Source: Nitrosomonas sp. sh817
GTDB lineage: Bacteria; Pseudomonadota; Gammaproteobacteria; Burkholderiales; Nitrosomonadaceae
Assembly: GCF_030908545.1 (NCBI RefSeq)
Contig: NZ_CP133083.1
Location: 2,923,691-2,987,690, forward strand
Length of the DNA: 64,000 nucleotides
Direction: 5' to 3'
The number at the start of each line of letters is the position of its first letter. Within the stretch, counting starts at the first letter, position 1. The translations under genes were made by a program, and so were the position numbers. Shown here piece after piece: positions 25,748-33,956 of this stretch. The notes under the pieces are model-generated. The model saw only the letters and a list, made by a program, of their open reading frames with translations. It made no database searches and was not told where the DNA came from.

Positions 25748-27861
25748 GTTCCGATCACGCCGCCGTCATCCTTAGTAATCACAATCACCGAGGAACGGGG
25801 TTTGGCTACGGTAGTGCCGGTAAAGGTGGTCGGACCGTTATTTCCGTTATCCGGCCAGCTTGAATGATCGGTAAAGTTGGTTCGCCAGTCTTCACCCGGA
25901 TGCTGGATGCCGACAAACATGCTGCGGCCATCCGGGGTCGTAACCACACCGGTTACCTCGCAGTTCGGCGGGCTGGTCAGAAAACGCTTGGTTTCGCCGG
26001 TTGCGGGATCGGCGCACATCATTACGTTGCCGCCGATATTGACCCAATCGCCTTTGGCGTCGCCTTGCTGATCGGTTTGAATCCACAAACGGCCGTCCCG
26101 GTCGAACCACAAGCCATCGGGCGCACCATAATCGTCACCGTTGATATTGCCTTTGTAACCGTCGGCACCGGTTGGATTGTAGCTGCCGCCCAGCATCTTG
26201 GCCGACGCCTTATCGCCGCATTGCGCGAAAATATCCCAGGTAAAGCCGCTGGCGCGGACATCGGCGCTATTTTCCCGCCAGCGGATAATATGTCCGTAAT
26301 CGTTATCCGGACGCGGATTGGCGGCGTCGACCGGCGGATTGGAGCTGCCGGCGTTGCTGGTGCCGTCCACCTTGTTGCTGGATGCGGGCGTATTGCCGCG
26401 GCGGCTGTTATTGGTCAGCGTCATATAAATCTCGCCGGTGGCCGGATGCGCCGCGCCCCATTCGGGACGATCCATCATGGTCGCACCCAGGCGGTCGGCT
26501 GCCTGGCGGGTTTTAATCAATACTTCCGCCTGGCTGCCGAAGCCGTTCTCAGTCGTCAGACCATTTTGGCCCCATACCAGCGGCAACCATTCGCCGCTGC
26601 CGTCGGCGTTAAACCGGGCAACATACAGCGTGCCTTGATCCAGCATGTTGGGATCGGTGGCTTGCGGGTTGCCGCTCCATTTCTTGGCGCAAACAAACTT
26701 GTAAATATATTCGTTGCGCTCGTCGTCTCCCATGTAAAAAGCGACATTGTTATAGCGATCGATCACGACTTGCGCGCCTTCGTGTTTCATGCGTCCCATT
26801 GCAGTACGCTTGATCGGCGCTTTCCAGGGATTCGCCGGATCGATCTCGACCACCCAGCCGAAGCGATTGGGTTCATTAGCATGCAGGTCGGCGCGGAATC
26901 GCTCGTCGACTTCGTGCCAGCGGTAGCCGAAGCCGCCTTTCACCACGCCGTAACGCGTTTGCCCCTTGAGAATATCGAATTTGCGATCGATGTCCAACTC
27001 ACCGGCAACATCGCCGGTTTCATTGGAAAAGTAGCCATTCCAGTTTTCTTCGCAGGCCAAGTAGGTTCCCCACGGCGTATAACCGTGCGCGCAGTTGTTC
27101 AAGGTACCCAGCACGCGTTTGCCGCTGGGATCGGCAGCAGTTTTCATGAGCGCGTGACCGGCCGCCGGGCCGCTGATCCGGCACGGCGTGTTGCCGGTTA
27201 TGCGGCGGTTTAACGGCCAGTTGCGATTGATCGACCATTGATTGCGTTTCTTTTCAACCATGACGATATTGACGCCGTGCGCCGCTTGTTGCGCGCGCAC
27301 CATTTCCAGGCTGATGGAAGTTGTGGCGTAATCGGCGGCCGGAGTGATATTGTTGACCAGCGGCGGGTCGCAATATTCACTGTTGCTGACCAATAATCCG
27401 CGGCTGTTGCCCGCCAATCCCGGTAACGGAAAATAATGCATGCCATCGGTATGCGCGCCGTAGCAATGCAACTGCGTCGCTTCGTCCATCGCCGAGACAG
27501 TATCCCAATGCGGTTCTTGAGTAATGGAATCTCCCCAGGAGATCAATATTTTGACGGTATAACCGTCCGGCACGGTTACGGCATCCGTCATCGGCACCAA
27601 ATTCGGTGCCACCGGATTGAAACTGATCGGCGCAAGCGGAGATGGCGCAGCTTCGGCAAGGTTTGCCATGCCGCCAACCACGGTTGTTCCGAAAACAGTC
27701 ACTGCGGTAACACCCGCGGTGGCGCTGGCGGATGACTTGAGAAAATCGCGGCGCGACACGGTATGTTGCTCGATAATATCCAACATCGATGGATTGCCGC
27801 TGTCATTGGTTGACGAATCATCGGTTTTTAATTTGCCATCCGGGTGTAAATTGCTACTCAT
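25744..27861 (-). CDS. PhoX-family (DUF839) Tat-exported phosphatase
   Basis: The protein has 705 residues from the ATG at 27861, which follows the strong ribosome site AAAGGAGGAAAC; an upstream start at 27885 is less likely. A twin-arginine signal (SRRDFLKSSASATAGVTAV, about 36-55) precedes the DUF839/PhoX body, with conserved segments such as HGYTPWGTYLACEENWNGYF, GRMKHEGAQVV and WGAAHPATGEIYMTLTNNS. PhoX enzymes are periplasmic or secreted Ca/Fe-dependent alkaline phosphatases, often induced by phosphate limitation. Its own stop codon lies inside repeat copy F. It is the third of three minus-strand exported-protein genes. Confidence 0.9.
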   Translation of the reverse strand: MSSNLHPDGKLKTDDSSTNDSGNPSMLDIIEQHTVSRRDFLKSSASATAGVTAVTVFGTTVVGGMANLAEAAPSPLAPISFNPVAPNLVPMTDAVTVPDGYTVKILISWGDSITQEPHWDTVSAMDEATQLHCYGAHTDGMHYFPLPGLAGNSRGLLVSNSEYCDPPLVNNITPAADYATTSISLEMVRAQQAAHGVNIVMVEKKRNQWSINRNWPLNRRITGNTPCRISGPAAGHALMKTAADPSGKRVLGTLNNCAHGYTPWGTYLACEENWNGYFSNETGDVAGELDIDRKFDILKGQTRYGVVKGGFGYRWHEVDERFRADLHANEPNRFGWVVEIDPANPWKAPIKRTAMGRMKHEGAQVVIDRYNNVAFYMGDDERNEYIYKFVCAKKWSGNPQATDPNMLDQGTLYVARFNADGSGEWLPLVWGQNGLTTENGFGSQAEVLIKTRQAADRLGATMMDRPEWGAAHPATGEIYMTLTNNSRRGNTPASSNKVDGTSNAGSSNPPVDAANPRPDNDYGHIIRWRENSADVRASGFTWDIFAQCGDKASAKMLGGSYNPTGADGYKGNINGDDYGAPDGLWFDRDGRLWIQTDQQGDAKGDWVNIGGNVMMCADPATGETKRFLTSPPNCEVTGVVTTPDGRSMFVGIQHPGEDWRTNFTDHSSWPDNGNNGPTTFTGTTVAKPRSSVIVITKDDGGVIGT

Positions 27862-28020
27862 GTTTCCTCCTTTTAATTGAGTCAAGGCCCGGTGGCACTT
27901 TAACCGAGGAAAATGGCAGCTTAATTACACTTGCATTAAAGTTTCCTGATTAGTTTTTTAATCGTTTAATGGCTACGAATAACGCAAGGGACTCGCGCCC
28001 CTCCCGGCCGGCAGCCGCTA

Positions 28021-28884
28021 TCAGCTCAATACACTCACATCATCCCAACTGATTTGATCGGGCGCTACACCGACCAGGGTGATGGAAACATCCGAGCCGA
28101 AGTCGACGATGAAGTTGCTACCGTCATGCCGGATATTGCTGACGAAACTCGCCAAATGATCCTTCGACGTTAACCCCAATCCGGTATCAAACACCAGCAC
28201 GTCGTCGTCCAGCGATTTAAAATCAGCAATGCGCAGATGCGATGCTTCGCGTATCACAAAATCGTCAGAACCGTTGCCGCCACGGCAATCTTCTCCGGAC
28301 CGGACAGCTATGGAATCATCGCTATCCGTGGGGGAGTACCGCAGTGCTCCGGAAAATTTCGGCACAGCGCCGGTAGCATCGGATGAAACCTGCCATTGTT
28401 CGGAAACGCGGAAATATACCCCATCGCGATCGGTATCGGCGTAGCGGGTAATCTCCGTGCCGAACGGCTTGACCTCGGTGCGGACAACGTCGCCGTTGGC
28501 TTCCACGACATACGTCTCAGTACCGTCGTCATCGATGGATTCCGGTCTGACTTCACCATCTTTCAATTCATACACCGCGGTTACTTTTCCGGCCGCGATG
28601 TCGAACTTAAAAGCTTTGTGACTGCGTCCCGGAGAATCATCGGAAAGGCTCCAGGATTCGGAAATGCGCAAATACACCCCGTCGTCATCGGCATCGGCAT
28701 AGCGGCTAATCTCGGTGCCGACAGCTTCCCGGTCAGTTCGAATGACATCACCGTTGGCTTGCACGGCATAAGATTCGCTGCCGTCGTCGTCAATCGGCTC
28801 CAGTTCCCACACGCCGTCGTCCAGTTCATACACGGCGGTTACTTTTCCATCGGTAATATCAAATTTATAGGCATCTGAACTCAT
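28021..28884 (-). CDS. Duplicated Ca-motif repeat protein with RTX-like C-terminal domain
   Basis: The protein has 287 residues and no N-terminal signal. Two repeats of about 85 residues (about 4-88 and 92-176) share FDIxxGKVTAVYEL, SIDDDG, VxANGDVxRT and a Ca-loop-like DxDxDGVYxRxSExW (DADDDGVYLRIS and DTDRDGVYFRVS). The last 110 residues resemble a type-I-secretion C-terminal domain: DSDDSIAVRSGEDCRGGNGSDDF, then ADFKSLDDDVLVFD and a hydrophobic end WDDVSVLS. That supports secretion by a type I system, not encoded here. Start ATG follows GAGGAGAAC. Function is unknown. Confidence 0.75.
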   Translation of the reverse strand: MSSDAYKFDITDGKVTAVYELDDGVWELEPIDDDGSESYAVQANGDVIRTDREAVGTEISRYADADDDGVYLRISESWSLSDDSPGRSHKAFKFDIAAGKVTAVYELKDGEVRPESIDDDGTETYVVEANGDVVRTEVKPFGTEITRYADTDRDGVYFRVSEQWQVSSDATGAVPKFSGALRYSPTDSDDSIAVRSGEDCRGGNGSDDFVIREASHLRIADFKSLDDDVLVFDTGLGLTSKDHLASFVSNIRHDGSNFIVDFGSDVSITLVGVAPDQISWDDVSVLS

Positions 28885-28975
28885 TCTGTTCTCCTCAATA
28901 AAAAATCAAATCATAGAAACAATACTTCAATCAAACAGTCATCGTAAAACACTCAACTTTGCTACCTGGCACTGT

Positions 28976-30799
28976 TTACTGAGCCGGATTACGCTGCGCG
29001 GGGGTCAATTGTCCGCTCCAATGCGCCGGCAGGTTTTGCACCCAGCCGTTATAAACCAGCGGGATCGGCAGAATTCCTTGCCCGCCCATGCCCGGATGCG
29101 CGGAAATGGTGTCATCAACAGCAGTGTTACCCGCTGAAAATAACCCCACTGCGCCGACAATGGCCGCATCGGCTGGATTTCCATCGTTGTTTGGATCGGC
29201 GTCGACGATCAGCATTCTGTTCGAAAATTTGCTGGTAACGTAGGCATAATAGCCGCCGCCTTGCTTAGCGCCGTATTGCACGCCGTGACAGCCCGGATCG
29301 CACGGCAGCATGGCCACGACTTCATCGGTGCTGGTGTTCACAACCGTGATGGTGCCGGTCAATGTATTGGCGGTTACCATGTTTTTCCCATCCGGCGACA
29401 CTGGTGTCTGAATCGGTAATGCGCCGACCGGACCGGAAATTGCGCCGCTGATGGGATTATAGTTTGCGATCAGATTGATATGTTTAATCACCCGGTGCGT
29501 ATCCATGTTGACGACCGTGATGGTACTGTCGAGCAGGTTTGCGACATAATACTTGCTGGCATCCGGCATCATCCCTGTCGCCAATGGGTGACTGAGCGCA
29601 CCGCTGACCGGCAGAATCGCTTCAATGCGATCGCTGTGGAAATTGTATTGCGTGGTATCGCCGTTCAGTACATTGGGCGTTACCATGATTTTGCCGTCAT
29701 GGCTCATCCAATGCGCATGCGGGTTACCCCTGCCGATATTCACCCGGCGCAATACTTGCGTTGCCAGCGGCGTTAATTCCATTACCGAATCGGTACGCGT
29801 ATCGCCATTGTTAGTCACATGAATCAGGTCGGAATCGGTCAACGTCATGACATGCGCCGGCGCTTCACCCACAGAAACATTGCGAATCAGCCGGCCGGTT
29901 GCGCGATCATAGACTGTCAGCTTTTTATCAAACCACTGCGTCACATAAATCACGTTCTGATCTTTATCGGTCCACATGTTATGCGGATTGTTCATTTTGA
30001 TCGACGGCAACGCTACTTTGCGTTTGACCTGCCAGGAAGCGCCATCCACGGCAGTCACTGTCCCTGGCTTATCTTTTCCCAATGTTTCCTCGAATTGCGT
30101 AGCGACCCAAATTTCGCCTACCGCCGGTGTCGCTGGCTTAGACAGAGGTTTGAGCGCAATATCATTGCCGTAACGGGTATTGAGTACCGCTGGCAAGTTC
30201 ACAACACCAATGTCGGCGCGCACATCGACATTCGGGTAGGTAATATGCCAGGGCGCATTGCTTGCATAGTTCTGCCAGTTTGCCGGATTGGTCGCGATAA
30301 AGAAGGTGCGCAATAACCGCGTGGCCAGATCGCTGCTGCTGGGAATCTTGATACCATTGATCAGACTGAGATTGGCCCCGAGATCCAAACCGGTAGTGCT
30401 TGGATCGTCAACGATGACCGCACCGAACATATACGGATGGATACTGCACGTAAAAACATACAATCCCGGCGTTGTCAGCGTCAAACTGTCGCCGCCTTTC
30501 TTGGGTTTGGTGTTAAAGGGCATGCCGGCCGCTCCAGTCGGATAGATCAAACTGGTGCGGGTATGCACGGTATTCGAATTACCGGAAAAATTGACCCGCA
30601 CACCGGGTGCCGCTATGGCGATCGAACGATTGCCCGCAACTGCCGCGCCGGTATCAAACCAGCGTCCGGGATGATCGGTGAGCGCAAAATTGACTTCGTT
30701 ATCACCTGCAAAACCGGTATTCGCCGACAACAATGTCAAGCATGAGGCAAACCAGACAATTGCGGCATGAGCCTTCTTGATCTTGGATAATTCGAACAT
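28976..30799 (-). CDS. Cupredoxin domain fused to YVTN beta-propeller, exported
   Basis: The protein has 607 residues. A signal peptide (about 1-31) is followed by a plastocyanin-like domain of about 100 residues with plausible type-1 copper ligands His79, Cys118, His121 and Met124 (NTVHT; VFTCSIHPYM). A long propeller follows with YVTN-type blades such as VANLLDSTITVVNMDTHRVI and VTANTLTGTITVVNTSTDEVV. The family resembles exported copper/redox proteins of nitrifiers and methylotrophs, but the redox partner is not identifiable. Start ATG follows CGGAGATTTTT. It diverges from the DUF6502 gene over a 217-bp control region. Confidence 0.82.
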   Translation of the reverse strand: MFELSKIKKAHAAIVWFASCLTLLSANTGFAGDNEVNFALTDHPGRWFDTGAAVAGNRSIAIAAPGVRVNFSGNSNTVHTRTSLIYPTGAAGMPFNTKPKKGGDSLTLTTPGLYVFTCSIHPYMFGAVIVDDPSTTGLDLGANLSLINGIKIPSSSDLATRLLRTFFIATNPANWQNYASNAPWHITYPNVDVRADIGVVNLPAVLNTRYGNDIALKPLSKPATPAVGEIWVATQFEETLGKDKPGTVTAVDGASWQVKRKVALPSIKMNNPHNMWTDKDQNVIYVTQWFDKKLTVYDRATGRLIRNVSVGEAPAHVMTLTDSDLIHVTNNGDTRTDSVMELTPLATQVLRRVNIGRGNPHAHWMSHDGKIMVTPNVLNGDTTQYNFHSDRIEAILPVSGALSHPLATGMMPDASKYYVANLLDSTITVVNMDTHRVIKHINLIANYNPISGAISGPVGALPIQTPVSPDGKNMVTANTLTGTITVVNTSTDEVVAMLPCDPGCHGVQYGAKQGGGYYAYVTSKFSNRMLIVDADPNNDGNPADAAIVGAVGLFSAGNTAVDDTISAHPGMGGQGILPIPLVYNGWVQNLPAHWSGQLTPAQRNPAQ

Positions 30800-30892
30800 A
30801 AAAATCTCCGTTACTTTTAGCTAATGGCTTTAAATCAATCAGTTTGTGTTTCACCGGGAAACGATCGGTTGCGATTCTATCGACGCATCACA

Positions 30893-30982
30893 GTGTGAAA
30901 ATTTCCCGCATAATTGGGACTATACGTGGGAATTATTTCCATGTCAACATTTGTGTGACTATTTCCCACAATACGCTATAAT
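30893..30982 (+). promoter_or_regulatory. Paired operator-like repeats and -10 box upstream of DUF6502 gene
   Basis: Two direct 18-bp repeats, GTGTGAAAATTTCCCGCA (30893) and GTGTGACTATTTCCCACA (30953), match at 15 of 18 positions and start exactly 60 bp apart. A third half-site in reverse orientation, GTGGGAATTATTT, lies between them (about 30926-30938). TATAAT at 30977-30982 is an obvious -10 box for the plus-strand gene starting at 31017, and the second repeat covers its -35 zone. The arrangement fits a cooperative repressor acting across about six helical turns. Confidence 0.6.
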
Positions 30983-31016
30983 ACTTGGCATTCTCAAGTA
31001 AAACTGCAATTCACCC

Positions 31017-31928
31017 GTGAGTCATTTTATGCATGGCGTTCGTAATAATCATTCGTACTCAACCGCGCTGATCGTTGCTTTGCGCCGGATATTGCGGCCA
31101 TTTGTCAAACTCATGCTGGCAAATGGCATCACTTTTCCTTTTCTATCTGAATTACTAAAGGGCATATTTGTTGATGTTGCCGACAGCGAATTTAGGATTG
31201 GCGGCAAGCCTTCGACTGATAGTCATCTGAGTTTACTGACCGGCATACACCGTAAAGATATCAAGCGGCTGCGTTCTTGTACGCATAGCAACGCCGAAAC
31301 AATTCCGCAAGCGGTATCACTAGGCACGCGCCTGATTAATTTATGGACCAGCGATCCGCGCTTTCTCGATGCCAATAACCAACCTAAGCCATTGCCGCGT
31401 TTTTCCAAAGAAGGCGGCGAAATTTCCTTCGAGGGATTGGTCGCCAGCGTCAGTTGCGATATCCGTTCGCGCGTCGTGCTGGATGAATGGCTCAGGCTGG
31501 GAGTTGCCCACTTCAATGACAGCAATCAAGTCTGCCTCAATACCGCAGCATTTATCCCGGCCAATGGATTCGAAGAAAAAGTTTATTACTTCAGCCATAA
31601 CTTATACGATCATGCCGCGGCTGCAACCAGTAATCTTCTCGGCGGCACCTCGCCTTTTTTGGAACGGAGCGTATCTTACGATCGGCTCAGCGACGATTCA
31701 GTCAAAAAACTTGCCGGTATCTCAGAACAGCAAGGAATGAAAGCGCTACTCGCCATCAACAAAGCAGCGATGACGTTTGAAAAAAACGATGCCGGCAGTG
31801 ATGAGCCGCAGCATCGCATGACATTCGGCATTTATTACTACACCGAACCGGTTATATCCGGGAAATCAGCCGGCCGGAAAATTGAAGAAACATCGCACAC
31901 ACCAGACGATCACTCCCAAGCCGGATGA
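31017..31928 (+). CDS. DUF6502-family protein
   Basis: The protein has 303 residues, opening with GTG at 31017 (an ATG at 31029 is an alternative). The N-terminal third, with ILRPFVKLMLANGITFPFLSELLKGIFVDVA and then SLLTGIHRKDIKRLR, looks like a helical, possibly winged-helix, DNA-binding segment characteristic of DUF6502. The rest is unassigned. Its stop overlaps the next start (ATGA), so it is coupled to the DUF5666 gene. A regulatory role, perhaps at the operator repeats upstream, is inference only. Confidence 0.78.
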   Translation: MSHFMHGVRNNHSYSTALIVALRRILRPFVKLMLANGITFPFLSELLKGIFVDVADSEFRIGGKPSTDSHLSLLTGIHRKDIKRLRSCTHSNAETIPQAVSLGTRLINLWTSDPRFLDANNQPKPLPRFSKEGGEISFEGLVASVSCDIRSRVVLDEWLRLGVAHFNDSNQVCLNTAAFIPANGFEEKVYYFSHNLYDHAAAATSNLLGGTSPFLERSVSYDRLSDDSVKKLAGISEQQGMKALLAINKAAMTFEKNDAGSDEPQHRMTFGIYYYTEPVISGKSAGRKIEETSHTPDDHSQAG

Positions 31929-33574
31929 AAAATAATCTCTTGACCGCCTTACGTCTCATCATTGCTCATATCGCCAGCGCTGCGGCCATCACCTTATGCT
32001 ATTCGGACAGCGGATTTGCCAAGAATAATTGCGACAGCCATGCGACAACAATCAATCCGGCGATTACCACGCATGCGGAATCCGGAATCGGCGGTACCGG
32101 CATAACCACCGCCGGATCGGGCATTGGCGGTACCGGGATGCATGAAGGCGGAATTGGCGGCACCGGCAACCTCGCAGGCGGAATCGGAGGAACCGGTCAG
32201 GTTGCAAGCGATGGCGGCATCGGCGGCACCGGAATTATCGGTATCATCACCGGATTTGCCAGCATCTGCGTAAATGGTATCGAGGTGCATTACGACAACA
32301 CCACGCCGATTCAGGTGGATGGCCGCTCCGCAACGATTCGCGACTTGGCGGCAGGGCAACTCATCGCGGTTCAAGCACTCGGAGGCGGACAAGAACTTAC
32401 CGCGCGTCAAATCGCAATCATCCATGCCGCGGCAGGTCCGATCAGCTCGGTCGATCATGAAAAAGGTGAAATGCGCATATTAAATCAATCGGTTCAAATT
32501 ACCCGCTTGGAAGATCGCGGCAGTCTTTCGGCTTTGAAAGCCGGCGATTGGGTGCAAGTCAGCGGCCACCGGTTAACCAGCGGCGCGATTATTGCCTCAC
32601 GGATTGAAGCGATACCGCCACGGCTGGAAGCCAAGCTGACCGGCTACATCACGCACATCGACAGCCAAGGCTTCGAAGTCAACGGCACGCGTGTCGATTA
32701 CAGTACGCAACCGGCAACCGCGAATATCTCCCGCGGCATGGAAATCGCCGTGGCCGGCCACTGGAATGGCGCCAGCTTGCATGCTGAACATCTCGCGTTG
32801 GAGCCAACCCGCCAGAGCATCGGAAACGTTCAGCATATTGTTATCGAAGGCTATATCCATGCGCTCGATGACAAGGCAATCAACCTGGGCAACCGGATTG
32901 TGACATTGGATTCCAGCACCCAGATCGCAGGCGCTTCAAGGAGCGACCTGCGGCCTGACCAGCGCATTCAGATGACCGGCCAAGTGGGATCGGATCAACG
33001 CATCACGCCGGAGCGGATTGAGATGAAGCAGGAGCAGCCGTTGCATCTTGAGCAAAGAACCGATCACGGCGCTGCCGGCAATGATCATCAGAATCCTCAA
33101 AAATCCTCCAAAATCGAACCGGAGCTGAAGTCCGCCGACGGCGATAAAGATGAAAAAGATCGCAGCGGCAAAGACAGTGATCAGAAAAATTCCGGTCATG
33201 ACGGATTAAAAAAAGAAACAGATCAGCACTCTGATAACAATCGCGATTCCAGTGATCAATCGCGCTCGAAGGATCATGACGCACCATCCGGGGATGAAAA
33301 AGAATCCAGCCGTTCAGAATCACCGGAACCGCTAAAATCGACCGGCAACACCCAGCACGAAACGCGGGACACCAGTGATGCGTTGCACAATAACGACAAC
33401 CCAGACAGAGTCGATCGCGACCATAGTCTACCCGCCGATCGAGATTCCGGTCATCGCGATATCGATCATATCCGCGATCAGGTTCGCGATATGGATATCC
33501 GGGAAAATGTGAGAGACCGCAGCGATCATCACGACCGGGACTTCGGTCCTCGCGATAGGGATTTTGACAGATAG
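31925..33574 (+). CDS. Exported GIGGTG-repeat / DUF5666 protein with charged tail
   Basis: The protein has 549 residues. A signal peptide (about 1-32) precedes five GIGGTG repeats spaced 8-12 residues apart (about 52-102). DUF5666-like beta domains of about 60-70 residues follow (around 110-370), with repeated patterns such as VDGRSATIRDLAAGQLIAVQ and LKAGDWVQVSGHRLTSGAIIASRIE. Residues from about 375 to the end are extremely rich in Asp, His, Arg, Lys and Ser (ending HHDRDFGPRDRDFDR) and probably disordered. It is probably periplasmic or surface-exposed and may bind metal or polyanions through the tail. It overlaps the DUF6502 gene by four bases. Confidence 0.78.
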   Translation: MKNNLLTALRLIIAHIASAAAITLCYSDSGFAKNNCDSHATTINPAITTHAESGIGGTGITTAGSGIGGTGMHEGGIGGTGNLAGGIGGTGQVASDGGIGGTGIIGIITGFASICVNGIEVHYDNTTPIQVDGRSATIRDLAAGQLIAVQALGGGQELTARQIAIIHAAAGPISSVDHEKGEMRILNQSVQITRLEDRGSLSALKAGDWVQVSGHRLTSGAIIASRIEAIPPRLEAKLTGYITHIDSQGFEVNGTRVDYSTQPATANISRGMEIAVAGHWNGASLHAEHLALEPTRQSIGNVQHIVIEGYIHALDDKAINLGNRIVTLDSSTQIAGASRSDLRPDQRIQMTGQVGSDQRITPERIEMKQEQPLHLEQRTDHGAAGNDHQNPQKSSKIEPELKSADGDKDEKDRSGKDSDQKNSGHDGLKKETDQHSDNNRDSSDQSRSKDHDAPSGDEKESSRSESPEPLKSTGNTQHETRDTSDALHNNDNPDRVDRDHSLPADRDSGHRDIDHIRDQVRDMDIRENVRDRSDHHDRDFGPRDRDFDR

Positions 33575-33956
33575 TTTAGGGAAGCGCCGATTAACTCAAC
33601 GAACGTGATGAAGAACGAAGCGCACGGAACGCAACAACCGGGACATATCAATCGGATAGGCGAGGGAGTGAGTACCGCGCAACGAAGCAATTCGCTCGTG
33701 CGGTCAATTAATCAGCGCTTCCTTAGTTTGTCTAAAACTCAAGCACTAACACTGGATTATTCAAGTATATAGTCAGCATTAAAAAATATTCCATTTACTT
33801 TTCAATGTAATATATTTATCCTGTGTAAGACAAATCGTATAGAATATGTAGGAAATTTTGCGTTTCCATTATTGGCAGATGAATCTACCTTTCCCGGATT
33901 GTAAGAATGCAAACCGCTGCCGCCCATAATATCCAGTGTAATCATTTTCAGTCTTC
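33575..33956. other. 382-bp gene-free stretch
   Basis: It contains repeat family 1 copy C (33577-33725) and then about 230 bp of AT-rich DNA before the outer-membrane protein gene. TATAGAAT near 33838 is a possible -10 box, without a convincing -35. No ORF with coding character was found. Confidence 0.55.
33577..33725 (+). repeat. MITE-like repeat family 1, copy C
   Basis: The element is 149 bp with ends TAGGGAAGCGCCGATTAA and TTAATCAGCGCTTCCTTA (nearly perfect inverted repeat). The interior matches copy D closely, including GCGCACGGAACGCA, the core GACATATCAATCGGATAGGCGAG and GAGTACCGCGCAACGAAG. It starts 2 bp after the stop of the DUF5666 gene. Confidence 0.9.

Noticed and set aside
25864..27213. 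449-residue plus-strand frame inside the PhoX-family gene
   Set aside because: It is antisense to a clear Tat-exported phosphatase, with no ribosome site or domain.
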